Program-made: the position numbers and the translations under genes
Shown here: in pieces, positions 8,243 to 17,309 of the stretch
Layout of the letters: each line of letters begins with the position of its first letter
Numbering within the stretch: the first letter of the stretch is position 1
Assembly (NCBI RefSeq): GCF_005503535.1
Contig: NZ_SCNN01000002.1
Location: forward strand, 1-64,000
Direction: 5' to 3'
Length of the DNA stretch: 64,000 nucleotides
Origin: Mesorhizobium comanense
GTDB taxonomy: Bacteria > Pseudomonadota > Alphaproteobacteria > Rhizobiales > Rhizobiaceae
The notes under the pieces: model-generated
Told to the model about the DNA's origin: nothing
Databases searched by the model: none
What the model saw: the letters and a program-made list of their open reading frames with translations, nothing else

Positions 8243-8255
8243 TTGACTCAGTCAA
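8243..8255. promoter_or_regulatory. Perfect palindrome, likely MarR operator
   Basis: TTGACT-C-AGTCAA, perfect 13-bp dyad, 37 bp before the MarR-GNAT gene. Sites of this form are typical operators of MarR regulators, and its location suggests autoregulation. Confidence 0.65.
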
Positions 8256-8291
8256 ATAAATGGTTGATCCTGTTTTCACAGGAGAGAAGCC

Positions 8292-9242
8292 ATGACCATT
8301 CACCATCAACCCGACAAGAATGCTCCCGGCAAGGAGCTGATCGATGCGGTGCGGGCCTTCAATCGCTTCTACACGCGCCAGATCGGGTTGCTCGACGAAG
8401 GTTTGCTGAAAAGCCCGTTCTCCCTGACCGAGGCGCGGGTGCTCTACGAACTGGCGCACCGCGACGGCCTGACCGCGACCGACCTCGGCCGCGATCTTGG
8501 CCTCGATGCGGGCTATGTCAGCCGTTTGCTGAAGAAGTTCGAGCGCCGTCATCTCATCTCGAGGTCAACGCTGGCGTCGGATGCGCGGCAGTCGTCGATC
8601 GCGCTGACGAAAGCGGGCAGGGAGGCCTTTGCGCCGCTGAACAAGGATTCGCACAATCAGGTCGCCGCCTTGCTCGGCCGGCTGCCTGCCTCGGAGCAGC
8701 ACCGACTGGTGAAATCCATGCGGACGGTCCAGGGACTGCTGGGGGAAAGCGCGGAGCCGAAAGTCCCCTATCTGTTGCGGCCTCTGCAGGTCGGCGACAT
8801 CGGCTGGATCACCCGCCGGCAAGGCATGCTCTACGCACAGGACTATGGCTGGGACGAAACCTACGAGGCGCTGGTCGCCGAGATTCTCTCGGCCTTCGTG
8901 AAATCCTTCGACGCCAAATGGGAGCGCAACTGGATCGCCGAGCGCGACGGTGAGGTCGTCGGCTCGGTCTTCGTCGTACGCAAATCGGATCAGGTGGCGA
9001 AGCTTCGCCTGCTCTATGTTGAGCCTTCCGCGCGTGGCCTCGGCATCGGCAAGCGGCTGGTCGAGGAATGCATCGGCTTTTCCCGCGCCCGGGGGTACAA
9101 GACGCTGACCTTGTGGACCAACGATATCCTCACCGCCGCCCGCCACATCTACGTGGCGGCCGGCTTCAAACTGATCGAGGAAGAGGCTCATCATTCCTTC
9201 GGCAAGGATCTGGTGGGCCAGACCTGGAATCTCGACCTCTAG
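8292..9242 (+). CDS. MarR regulator fused to GNAT acetyltransferase
   Basis: 316 residues in two domains. Residues 1 to about 155 form a MarR winged helix, with LTEARVLYELAHRDGLTATDLGRDLGLDAGYVSRLLKKFE as recognition region and the basic wing STLASDARQSSIALT. Residues about 160-316 form a GNAT domain, with LRLLYVEPSARGLGIGKRLVEE as the acetyl-CoA pyrophosphate loop. The fusion links DNA binding with acetyl-CoA chemistry or sensing. A TTGACT-C-AGTCAA palindrome lies just upstream. Fused proteins of this kind are known in several bacteria, with generally unknown substrates. Confidence 0.93.
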   Translation: MTIHHQPDKNAPGKELIDAVRAFNRFYTRQIGLLDEGLLKSPFSLTEARVLYELAHRDGLTATDLGRDLGLDAGYVSRLLKKFERRHLISRSTLASDARQSSIALTKAGREAFAPLNKDSHNQVAALLGRLPASEQHRLVKSMRTVQGLLGESAEPKVPYLLRPLQVGDIGWITRRQGMLYAQDYGWDETYEALVAEILSAFVKSFDAKWERNWIAERDGEVVGSVFVVRKSDQVAKLRLLYVEPSARGLGIGKRLVEECIGFSRARGYKTLTLWTNDILTAARHIYVAAGFKLIEEEAHHSFGKDLVGQTWNLDL

Positions 9243-9493
9243 CCGGCTGCGGCATCCATCCAGAACCTGAGCGGTTGTTGCCGGTTGGCGCCGGTGCTAT
9301 CAACAGATTGTCGAAAAGGACCCTGGAGCGGCAAATGGTAAGCCCGCTCCCTTCCATCACCTGGAAGCTCCGTTCCCATCCCATATGGGAACCCACGGCA
9401 AGCCCACGGCGTGCCTTACGCCTGGCTTGGCGTTCGGGGCTTCGCGGATCGGCGTTTCCTTCGTTTGCCAGGCGCCAACGAAGGAGAAGAAGA

Positions 9494-9808
9494 ATGCCCA
9501 TCATCCGCGCCGATACCGGCGTCATCACCCAGATCAATGTCTTCACCGTGCCCGAGGGCGGACAGCAGGCGTTGATCGATCTGCTGCGGGAAGCGGCGAT
9601 GAGTTGCCGCGATATCTCAGGCTGGATGTCGGCCAGCTTGCACCGGAGCCTCGACGGCACGCGCGTCGTCAATTACGCGCAGGCGCGGGACGAGGCGGCC
9701 ATGCGGCGCGTTTTCGAGCATTTGCGCAACAACGGTTTTCTCGACCACAACAAGGCTTTGGGCGAGGCTCATCCCGGCCTTTATGAGGTCGCTCTCACCC
9801 TGGAGTAA
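9494..9808 (+). CDS. Antibiotic biosynthesis monooxygenase (ABM) domain protein
   Basis: 104 residues; ATG 9494 is preceded by AAGGAGAAGAAGA, a strong ribosome site. The sequence TQINVFTVPEGGQQALIDLLREAA followed by ISGWMSASLHRSLDGTRVVNYAQ is the dimeric alpha/beta ABM fold, which includes quinol monooxygenases and heme-degrading IsdG relatives. The function is not defined by sequence. The 250 bp before it hold no other gene that I could support; the promoter is presumably there. Confidence 0.85.
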   Translation: MPIIRADTGVITQINVFTVPEGGQQALIDLLREAAMSCRDISGWMSASLHRSLDGTRVVNYAQARDEAAMRRVFEHLRNNGFLDHNKALGEAHPGLYEVALTLE

Positions 9809-9823
9809 GGGATTTGAGGGGCC

Positions 9824-9849
9824 ATGCTCCGGCCAGCGCGCCGGGGCAT
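9824..9849. terminator. Stem-loop between convergent genes
   Basis: ATGCTCCGGC pairs with GCCGGGGCAT (one G-U pair) around a 6-nt loop, between the stops of the ABM gene and the AraC gene. The place fits a bidirectional terminator, but neither side has a clear T run. Confidence 0.35.
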
Positions 9850-9863
9850 TGGCTTGCGCTGCG

Positions 9864-10697
9864 TCATGACTTGACCGGTATCCAGATTTCCAATCCGCCA
9901 TTGCCGCTACGCGGATCGAATTCGGGACCATAGCGTTCGAAGTCCGGTGCGTCGGCAATTTCGTGGCCGGAGGCCGGCAGCCACCTGTTCCAGATCGTGT
10001 TGACCGTGCGGCGGATCGTCGAGATGTGCTCACGATGGGCGAAGACCGCATATTTCTGGGCCGGCACCCGCACGCGTGTGAATTCCCTGGGAAGGTCGGA
10101 AAAGTCCGACACCTCGACGCCGGCAATGTAATCGAAATTCCCGGCATCATCGCCATTGACGCAAACCCCGTAGGCGACATCGCCGGTCTCGCCGGGAATG
10201 TTGCCGATATAGGGGCCGAAGCGCTGCCACTGCATGGGAATGGCGGCGCTGGTTTCGCAACTGTAGCGTTCGCCGAGGCCCGCGATCAGCAATGGCCGGC
10301 TGGTTTCGAAGCGCGGCGGCTCGAGGTGGGCGAGAAGGGACTGGTCCATGAGGATAGGTTCCACGAGGTCTAACGTCTTGGTCGAACCTTGCGCACGCAC
10401 CAACTCCGGCGTGGTGCCGAACTGGTCGCGGAAGGCACGGGTGAATGCCTCATGCGAGTTGTAGCCGGCATCCAGCGCGACGCCGAGAATGTCGGGCGCC
10501 CCGCCGGCCAGACGGCGCGCCGCCTCGGTCAGCCGGCGCGCGCGCATGTAACCCATCACCGAGCGGCCGGTCGCGGCACCGAAGGCCCGCGTCACATGGA
10601 AGCGCGACACGCCGCTGCTCGTCGCGACATCGTCAAGGCTGATGGCATCGGGCAGGTGGCTTTCGACAAACCAGAGCGCTTTCTCGGCAGGGTTCAT
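9864..10697 (-). CDS. AraC family regulator with GyrI-like effector domain
   Basis: About 277 residues from ATG 10697; an alternative start lies at 10709. The N-terminal two-HTH AraC domain (AEKALWFVESHLPDAISLDDVATSSGVSRFHVTRAF, then ALDAGYNSHEAFTRAFRDQFG) is followed by a GyrI-like/Rob-type ligand domain, with FERYGPEFDPRSGNGGLEIWIPV at the end. This order (HTH first, effector domain last) is that of Rob, BmrR-like and SbmC-related regulators, which bind hydrophobic compounds. It is convergent with the ABM gene. Its targets are unknown. Confidence 0.88.
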   Translation of the reverse strand: MNPAEKALWFVESHLPDAISLDDVATSSGVSRFHVTRAFGAATGRSVMGYMRARRLTEAARRLAGGAPDILGVALDAGYNSHEAFTRAFRDQFGTTPELVRAQGSTKTLDLVEPILMDQSLLAHLEPPRFETSRPLLIAGLGERYSCETSAAIPMQWQRFGPYIGNIPGETGDVAYGVCVNGDDAGNFDYIAGVEVSDFSDLPREFTRVRVPAQKYAVFAHREHISTIRRTVNTIWNRWLPASGHEIADAPDFERYGPEFDPRSGNGGLEIWIPVKS

Positions 10698-10793
10698 GGT
10701 TCCTCGCATTTGGCCGGCTCACCCTAGCGAGACGCGGACGGTCAGTTTGATCGAAATTGCGCATGGCGCAATCGATCCGGCGATGGCGGGGAT

Positions 10794-11123
10794 ATGGTCC
10801 GTGCGTGTTCGGATGCTCGGCTAAACATTCGCGCCGCCTTCGGCCCCAACATCGGCACGGACGTGCAACTGGAAGGCGGCCTCGTCATGACGCCGTTCGT
10901 CAACCTGCAAGGCATCTGGACCTTCATGCAGGACAACACCGCCACGTCGGCCACGGCAACTCCTGGATTGGCGCAAACCGGTCTGCGCGGGCGCGCCGAA
11001 ACCGGATTCGCGCTGTCGGCCGGCAACGGCATGTCGATCGACGCCTCGGCCTTCTATGACGGCCTGGGCAGCGATGACTATAGCTCCTGGGGCGGGAAGC
11101 TGGGGCTGAGCCACAGGTTCTGA
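10794..11123 (+). pseudogene. Remnant of an autotransporter outer-membrane beta-barrel
   Basis: A 109-residue frame. From about residue 15 it resembles the end of an autotransporter barrel: GPNIGTDVQLEGGLVMTPFV, alternating beta strands, IDASAFYDGLG, and a final KLGLSHRF ending in the Phe needed for outer-membrane insertion. No passenger domain or signal peptide is encoded upstream, and the first residues look unrelated. I read it as the 3' end of a lost or truncated autotransporter gene. Confidence 0.5.
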
Positions 11124-11359
11124 CCCTAGGAGCGCGGGTCGATGGCAGGAGCTCGGCTGCCTTGCTACCTGCAACTTGACCGGCGGATCTTTTGGACGCC
11201 ATATCAGTTGGAACGACCCGACGGCTCGCTTTTCCGTCGTCTCAAGAGTGCCAACCGAAGAAGGCCGGTTTGATCGAAAATTGCGCGTCGCCCGAATTCG
11301 CCTGGAAGGTCGTCACGTCGTCCCTGGTGCCGGCCGGGTTTCACCGGCTCGGTTGACGG

Positions 11360-12043
11360 CTATTTGAACTCGCGCTGCTGCCAGATTGCCGCGATCTGCG
11401 CGCTGCCTGTCGATCTTATCCTTAGGTCGGTTGCCTTCCCAAGCAGATAGCTGTCTATGCGGATTCGGTAGAGCATGCAGTTACCGAAGGTATTACGCGT
11501 CTCACGGCAGTCCCGACGCATCTGCGCATAGATGCGGCTCCGCTCGGCTGCTGCTGCTTCCACGTCCGCGGCAGGAGATTTCGCATCGTTGTCATAGACA
11601 AGGTCAAGCGGTTTCAACCGCCTTGCTTCGGTGGCCTTAGCGGCAGGGAACGCCTCGGTCGGCACGAATGTCAGGTTGAGCACAAGGATTGCTGAAGTCA
11701 TCCAAGAATCCGCGGTTGCTGAATCCAGCTGGCATTCGGACGCAAGCGTCTTCAGCAGGATTTCGCACTCCTTCCTGCCCCAATCCGAAGCCTGCTTCTT
11801 CAGTGTCTGCCTGCGTTCCGAGTAATTCGCGCCGAACACCTCGCCGGGCCAGACAAGTTCGATTCTGGCGGTCACCGGCGCAGCCGCGCCGGTTGATGGC
11901 TTGAGCATAGTCAGCAGGTCAACATCGTGAGTCTGCGTCACAAGCGGCCCGAAACGCGTGTCTATGATGTCTTTTTGCGAGCCAGCCATCACGGGTGGCG
12001 GGCATACGGCGCCTAGAAGCAGTGCAAGGATAAGCTTCTTCAT
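11360..12043 (-). CDS. Exported protein of unknown function (paralogue of the next gene upstream)
   Basis: 227 residues. A signal peptide is clear: MKKLILALLLGAVCPPPVMA, cut near A20-G21. The mature part has paired cysteines in ECEILLKTLASECQ and DCRETRNTFGNCMLYRIRI, which suggests disulfides in the periplasm. It is not recognised as any known family. The same Cys pattern and flanking residues occur in the protein at 12078-12779, 34 bp upstream on the same strand, so the two are a tandem duplication and probably an operon. The 236 bp downstream hold no gene that I can support. Confidence 0.7.
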   Translation of the reverse strand: MKKLILALLLGAVCPPPVMAGSQKDIIDTRFGPLVTQTHDVDLLTMLKPSTGAAAPVTARIELVWPGEVFGANYSERRQTLKKQASDWGRKECEILLKTLASECQLDSATADSWMTSAILVLNLTFVPTEAFPAAKATEARRLKPLDLVYDNDAKSPAADVEAAAAERSRIYAQMRRDCRETRNTFGNCMLYRIRIDSYLLGKATDLRIRSTGSAQIAAIWQQREFK

Positions 12044-12077
12044 ATGAAACTCCGGACCCGCTTAGGTTCAGTCAGCG

Positions 12078-12779
12078 TCAAGACCCGGGTTCCTCTTTGC
12101 GCATGACCAGAATGTCGGCAATGCCGCTCGTGGTTGATCGCTTCTGACCTTTGTTGTCGAAGGACGACGTCGACGACAGGCTTATCCTGACGATCCTGCA
12201 CGACCCGATTGTCATCCTTGTCTCGCGACAGTTGTCGGCGATCTGGGCGTAAATCTCTTCACGTCCCGCCGTGTCATCACCGGATCGCTGGTCCAGATAG
12301 CGTAGCCGCAATGCATCGATCACCCCCGATTGCCCATCGGGTCCGGCTTGGCCGGGCGTAATGAATTGCAACTTCATCGAGGATTGAAAGTCGGGATCGA
12401 CAACGGCGCATTTCGATGCGACTTTTCGCACGAGCCGCTCGCATTCCTCCTCGGCGTATCTCAGCGCATGGATGTCGGCCATACGCTTTTCACCCGACGT
12501 TGCGGCAATATCCCTGACGGGGAACTGCCTCCTCACGTTGATGCTGGCTGATGCGGTCATGTCTGTCGACCCGGATTGCTCCGGCGTTTCGAGTAACTCG
12601 ACCTCTTGCGCTCCGCCAAGAGTGTCGGCGTAGCGTTGCTGCAAGGTCAGGTGCGCTTTGGCCTTTTCGGTCTTTGAGGCATCCACTGTGACCAAGAGTA
12701 TGACGAGACCCCAAACCACAAAGGGGCCGATGACAATCGCTAACGCTGCACCCGCAATGATCCGTCTAATCAATCCCAA
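12078..12779 (-). CDS. Membrane-anchored protein of unknown function (paralogue)
   Basis: 233 residues starting at TTG 12779, justified by an AGGAGG ribosome site 7 nt before it. An N-terminal hydrophobic helix (IIAGAALAIVIGPFVVWGLVILLVTV) probably anchors it to the inner membrane with the rest in the periplasm. It shares EECERLVRKVASKC and IYAQIADNCRETRMTIGSC with its neighbour, whose signal peptide is cleavable. The function is unknown. Being the first gene, it probably carries the promoter for the pair in the AT-rich stretch after 12800. Confidence 0.7.
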   Translation of the reverse strand: MGLIRRIIAGAALAIVIGPFVVWGLVILLVTVDASKTEKAKAHLTLQQRYADTLGGAQEVELLETPEQSGSTDMTASASINVRRQFPVRDIAATSGEKRMADIHALRYAEEECERLVRKVASKCAVVDPDFQSSMKLQFITPGQAGPDGQSGVIDALRLRYLDQRSGDDTAGREEIYAQIADNCRETRMTIGSCRIVRISLSSTSSFDNKGQKRSTTSGIADILVMRKEEPGS

Positions 12780-12799
12780 GGGAATGCCTCCTGCCGCAA

Positions 12800-13160
12800 C
12801 ATGGAGATGGAACTGTTCGAGTATATTTAATGTAGGCAGGATAATTGTGGAAATGACTGTTTAGCATAAAATATAGTTAAGAAGATATATTTGTAGAGCA
12901 TCGACTAAGGATGCCTGTTTCGATGGGCAGCCGATCCAGCCACGATCCCACTCGATCAGATGCCGCAGACGGCGGACGCTTGGATCCGGCTGCCTGCAAA
13001 CCAGACATCCACAAGGGATTGACAATGGTGAGGGATGCCCGGTAAAGCCTCTGCGTAATTATATAACATATGGTGGCAATGAACAGGTGCGCCAGCCAGT
13101 CCGATGGGTCGGCAAGCCTCGAAAAGAATCGTTGCGACGCGGCTGGTTGAAAACTACCAT
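12800..13160. other. AT-rich intergenic region with probable divergent promoters
   Basis: About 360 bp without a gene. 12830-12900 is distinctly AT-rich for this genome and likely contains the promoter of the paralogous exported pair. On the plus strand TTGACA at 13019-13024 and TATAAC at 13062-13067 are candidate promoter pieces for the riboswitch operon, but they are not at 17-nt spacing from each other. A minus-strand frame across 12877-13434 is antisense to the riboswitch and has no family features. Confidence 0.4.
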
Positions 13161-13167
13161 GGCTGCA

Positions 13168-13346
13168 GATGGTCCCCGTGCCGAAAGGCGAGGGGTGAAA
13201 AGGGAACACGGTGAGATCCTCCATGGGATCGAGACCGTGGCTGCCCCCGCAACTGTAAGCGGTGAGCAAGATCCGGAATGCCACTGGCCGGCAAGGCTGG
13301 GAAGGCAGGATTGCGCCGAGACCCGCGAGCCAGGAGACCTGCCATC
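13168..13346 (+). ncRNA. Cobalamin (adenosylcobalamin) riboswitch
   Basis: All the signature blocks are in order. GGTGAAAAGGGAACACGGTG is at about 13195, GCTGCCCCCGCAACTGTAAG at 13240-13259, the B12 box GCCACTGG starts at 13280, GGGAAGGC follows, and CCCGCGAGCCAGGAGACCTG lies at 13322-13341. This is the class I cobalamin aptamer. It lies directly before the DUF1636-ABC transporter operon on the same strand, so cobalamin should switch off expression of these genes. No intrinsic terminator follows, so control is more likely through ribosome-site access. Confidence 0.97.
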
Positions 13347-13451
13347 CGCATGAGTTGACCGGACGGGGTGTGCCGGGAGGAGACGTGGACGTCGGTCTTG
13401 TCGGCCGGCCCGCCAAAAATCCTTCCGTCGCCAATCGAGAAAGACGGAAAG

Positions 13452-13846
13452 TTGGACGGCGCCATCGATCCTATTCACCGCATTATCGTGTGCACGCTTT
13501 GCCGCGACATCCCAACCGGTATCAGGTCGGGCGAAAGCCTGTGCGTCGATTTGCGGTCGCGGCTCTCGGCTCACCATGAACCCGCCGTGGCGAATGGCTT
13601 CACGATCGAAGGCATCGAATGCATGGCGGGCTGCTCCCGGCCACTGACTGTGGCCTTCCAGGCGCCGGGCAAGGCCGCCTATCTCTTCGGCTCCATCGAC
13701 GCCGAGGCCGACGCCGGCGACCTCGTGCGATTTGCCAGCCTCTACGCCTCGCTTCCCGACGGATGGTGCAATTCCGGACAGCGTCCGCCCAGGCTGGCCG
13801 GCAAGACGCTGGCCCGCATCCCGGGCGCGATTGCGGGTGAACGCCG

Positions 13847-13850
<4 letters not shown>
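13452..13850 (+). CDS. DUF1636 predicted metal-binding protein, cobalamin-regulated
   Basis: About 132 residues from TTG 13452; the frame is open back to GTG 13368, so the start is uncertain. It has a thioredoxin-like ferredoxin pattern: IIVCTLCRD, then IECMAGCSRPLTVAF, and a late WCNSG, giving cysteines suited to a 2Fe-2S or other metal site. DUF1636 genes commonly sit beside cobalt/cobalamin genes, and this one lies between a cobalamin riboswitch and a B12-type ABC transporter, with ATGA-like overlap into the ATPase gene (start 13847). A role in cobalt or cobinamide handling is inferred, not shown. A good ribosome site GGGAGGAG at 13375-13382 precedes a GTG in another frame that leads only to a short, unconvincing peptide. 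Confidence 0.8.
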
Positions 13851-14635
<785 letters not shown>

Positions 14636-14682
14636 CCGACACTTCGCCCCAATCAACACTGTTCAACCAAGGAGCAAAATCC

Positions 14683-15630
14683 GTGAAACGTCTCGCTTTG
14701 TCGCTCGTCTTCTCGCTGCTGGCCTCTACGGCCTTCGCCTTCCCGGTCACCGTCGACAGCTGCGGCAAACCGCTGACCTTCGATGCGCCGCCAAAGCGCG
14801 CGGTCATCCATGACCTCAACATGGCCGAGATGGCTTTCGCGCTGAAACTGCAGCCGTCCATCGTCGGACTGACCGGTATCACTGGATGGTACAAGGTCGG
14901 CCCCGAATTCAAGGCGGAACAGGGCTCCATTCCGGAACTGGCGCCGAAATACCCCACGATCGAGAACCTTGTCGCGGTCGAGCCCGATTTCTTCTTCGCC
15001 GGCTGGTACTATGGCATGAAGCCGGGCGGCGACGTGACGCCCGACACGCTGGCCCCGCACGGCATCAAGACGCTGGTGCTGACCGAAAGCTGTGTCCATC
15101 TCGACAAGAACCGCCCCGCGGCTTCCATGGACCTGCTCTATGGCGACGTCGAAAAGCTGGGCAAGATCTTCGGCAAGGAGACAGAGGCGGAGAAACTTGT
15201 CGCCGGCTGGAAGGCGCAACTCGCCGACATCACCGCCAAGGTCGGCGACCGAAAGGGAACGCGCGTATTCCTGTACGATTCCGGTGAGGACAAGCCGTTT
15301 ACGGCCGGAAAATTTGCCATTCCCAGCGCCATGATATCAGCAGCCGGCGGCGAGAATATCATGGCCGACATGGACACCAGCTGGGGCAATACGGACTGGG
15401 AGACGGTGGCTGCCCGCAATCCGCAATTCCTCATCCTGCTCGATTATCAGGATGGCGGCGGCTACAAGAAACTGCTCGATTTCCTCAAGGCGCACCCGGC
15501 GATGAAGGAGACCGACGCGGTCAAGAACGAACGTTTCGTCGCCCTTCGCTATGCCGAGCTCACGCCAGGCCCGGCCAACATCGAGGCGATCGGCAAGATC
15601 GCCAAGGCGATGCATCCGGAAGCGTTCTGA
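14683..15630 (+). CDS. ABC transporter substrate-binding protein (BtuF-like)
   Basis: 315 residues from GTG 14683, with AAGGAG 8 nt upstream; the signal peptide VKRLALSLVFSLLASTAFA ends at A-F-A. It is a Peripla_BP_2 (class III, helical-backbone) protein. VTVDSCGKPLTFDAPPKRAVIHD opens the first lobe and LVAVEPDFFFAGWYYGM shows the typical IENLVAVEPD helix. It captures the ligand in the periplasm and delivers it to the FecCD-type permease. The ligand is inferred to be a corrinoid from the riboswitch; an iron-siderophore role is less likely. The next gene starts on its stop codon (TGATG). Confidence 0.9.
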   Translation: MKRLALSLVFSLLASTAFAFPVTVDSCGKPLTFDAPPKRAVIHDLNMAEMAFALKLQPSIVGLTGITGWYKVGPEFKAEQGSIPELAPKYPTIENLVAVEPDFFFAGWYYGMKPGGDVTPDTLAPHGIKTLVLTESCVHLDKNRPAASMDLLYGDVEKLGKIFGKETEAEKLVAGWKAQLADITAKVGDRKGTRVFLYDSGEDKPFTAGKFAIPSAMISAAGGENIMADMDTSWGNTDWETVAARNPQFLILLDYQDGGGYKKLLDFLKAHPAMKETDAVKNERFVALRYAELTPGPANIEAIGKIAKAMHPEAF

Positions 15631-16679
15631 TGCATCCTGCCCCGAAACATGGATCCGGCGCGCTTTCGGGGCACCAGGCATTCGCGGCGGCCATGTTGGC
15701 GGGCGCGGTGGCACTCGTCGCTTTGGTGCTGCTGTCGATCGCCTACGGGTCGACACTGATCCCGCTGACGGATGTCGTTGCCGCCCTCGGTCACGCTGTC
15801 GGGTTGGGGGAACACCAGGTGTCAGGCCCGGTTGGCAAGATCGTCGTCGATCTGCGGCTGCCGCGCACCCTGCTGGCGGTCTGTGTCGGCGGCGGGCTGG
15901 GGATTGTTGGCGCGTTGCTGCAGACAGTGACCCGCAACGACCTTGCCGATCCCTTCCTGTTCGGCCTGTCGTCGGGGGCCGCCGCAGGGGCGGTTTCCGT
16001 TATCACCGTCTTCGGCGACAGCTTCGGCATCTGGACCTTGCCGGTCGCGGCCTTCACCGGCGGCATACTGGCGGCCTTCATCGTCCTGCTGCTGGTCGCG
16101 CGGGTGAGGGGGCAGGGGCCGGAGCGGCTGATCCTCGCCGGCCTCGCGGTCTCCTTCCTGTTCACGGCCTTGACCAACTATCTCGTCTTCGCCGGCGACC
16201 AGCGTGCTGCCCATTCGGTGCTGTTCTGGACCATGGGCGGGCTCGGACTGGCGCGTTGGGACAATGTGTGGCTGGGCGCGGTGGGCGCCGGCACGATCGC
16301 GGCTTACGGCCTGTGGAACCATCGCCGGCTGGATGCCTTCCTGGCCGGTGAAAGTGCAGCCGAAAGCCTCGGTGTGCCGGTCGCCCGGATGCGCAGGATG
16401 ACGTTCCTGGTCGCCGCCTTCTCGACCGCGATCCTTGTCTCGGTCGCCGGTGTCATCGGCTTCGTCGGGCTGATGATCCCGCATCTGGCGCGCCCGCTGG
16501 CCGGGCCACTGCATCTGCGCCTGATCGCAAGCTGCGCGCTGTTCGGGGCGGTGCTCCTGCTGGCAAGCGACCTTCTGGCCCGAACGCTGCTGCCGCCGCA
16601 GGAACTGCCGATCGGTATCATCACCAGCTCGCTCGGTGCTTTCTTCGTCGTCACCATGGTTGTGCGAAACCGCCTGTGA
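15630..16679 (+). CDS. FecCD family ABC permease (BtuC-like)
   Basis: 349 residues, about 10 hydrophobic helices. Family hallmarks are RLPRTLLAVCVGGGLGIVGALLQTVTRNDLADPFLFGLSSGAA near residue 75 and VGFVGLMIPHLARPL near residue 275. It forms the inner-membrane channel of the importer and completes an ATPase - binding protein - permease order. An outer-membrane receptor (btuB) is not in the window. The start overlaps the preceding stop by one base. It is the last gene of the riboswitch operon; 150 bp then follow before the MarR gene. Confidence 0.93.
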   Translation: MHPAPKHGSGALSGHQAFAAAMLAGAVALVALVLLSIAYGSTLIPLTDVVAALGHAVGLGEHQVSGPVGKIVVDLRLPRTLLAVCVGGGLGIVGALLQTVTRNDLADPFLFGLSSGAAAGAVSVITVFGDSFGIWTLPVAAFTGGILAAFIVLLLVARVRGQGPERLILAGLAVSFLFTALTNYLVFAGDQRAAHSVLFWTMGGLGLARWDNVWLGAVGAGTIAAYGLWNHRRLDAFLAGESAAESLGVPVARMRRMTFLVAAFSTAILVSVAGVIGFVGLMIPHLARPLAGPLHLRLIASCALFGAVLLLASDLLARTLLPPQELPIGIITSSLGAFFVVTMVVRNRL

Positions 16680-16798
16680 AACGTCTGTTTTCTTGTGCCG
16701 GCTTCATGGCGGTGCGGTGTTCATTCGTCGCTAACCATGATTGCGGTGGACTGTTGCCATCCCGATTTGCCGGCTTCTGGCGCAATGCGGCATCTTGA

Positions 16799-16818
16799 AT
16801 AGTAAGCACGCTTATTAT
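16799..16818. promoter_or_regulatory. Inverted repeat, likely MarR operator of the emr operon
   Basis: ATAGTAAGC-AC-GCTTATTAT: 8 of 9 positions pair, with a perfect TAAGC/GCTTA core. It lies 11 bp before the MarR ATG and overlaps candidate promoter hexamers (TTGAAT at 16795, TATAAG at 16816). This position fits autorepression of marR-emrA-emrB. Confidence 0.6.
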
Positions 16819-16829
16819 AAGTATCGCTC

Positions 16830-17309
16830 ATGGTTTCCGACGGCATAGACAGATTGGGATTTTTGATCCACGACGTGCAGCGTCTGCTGCGCAAGCGTTT
16901 CGAGACGCGCGCAAGCGGGCTTGGCCTGTCCTCCGCGCAGTGGCGCCTGATGGTGCGTGTCGCCAAGGAGGCCGGCATCACCCAGGCCCGGCTCGCCGAA
17001 TTGCTCGAAATCGAGCCGATCAGCGTCTCGCGCCTTGTCGACCGCATGGAGGAGGGTGGCTGGATCGAACGCCGCGCCGATGCCGCCGACCGCCGCGTGC
17101 GCATGATCTTCCCGACGGAGAAGGCGAGTGCCGCCTATGCCGATGTGAAGAGCCTTGCCGGCGAGGTCTATGAGGAATCGCTGAGCGGCGTTTCGCAGGA
17201 AGACCGTCGCCTGCTGATCCGGGTGCTCGATGCAATCGTGCAGAATCTGACGGACGGCGAAGCGTCGTCGCTTGAGAAGATGAAAAGTGCGGAAGGCGCG
17301 GCAGCATGA
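16830..17309 (+). CDS. MarR family regulator of the efflux operon
   Basis: 159 residues. The winged helix is typical of MarR: SSAQWRLMVRVAKEAGITQARLAELLEIEPISVSRLVDRMEEGGWIERRADAADRRVRM. The stop overlaps the start of emrA (ATGA), so regulator and pump are co-expressed, as in E. coli mprA/emrR-emrAB. It probably represses the operon through the upstream palindrome and is released by phenolic or drug-like ligands. Confidence 0.93.
   Translation: MVSDGIDRLGFLIHDVQRLLRKRFETRASGLGLSSAQWRLMVRVAKEAGITQARLAELLEIEPISVSRLVDRMEEGGWIERRADAADRRVRMIFPTEKASAAYADVKSLAGEVYEESLSGVSQEDRRLLIRVLDAIVQNLTDGEASSLEKMKSAEGAAA

Noticed and set aside
12877..13434. A 185-codon minus-strand frame
   Set aside because: It is antisense to the cobalamin riboswitch and rich in Pro/Ser without domains.
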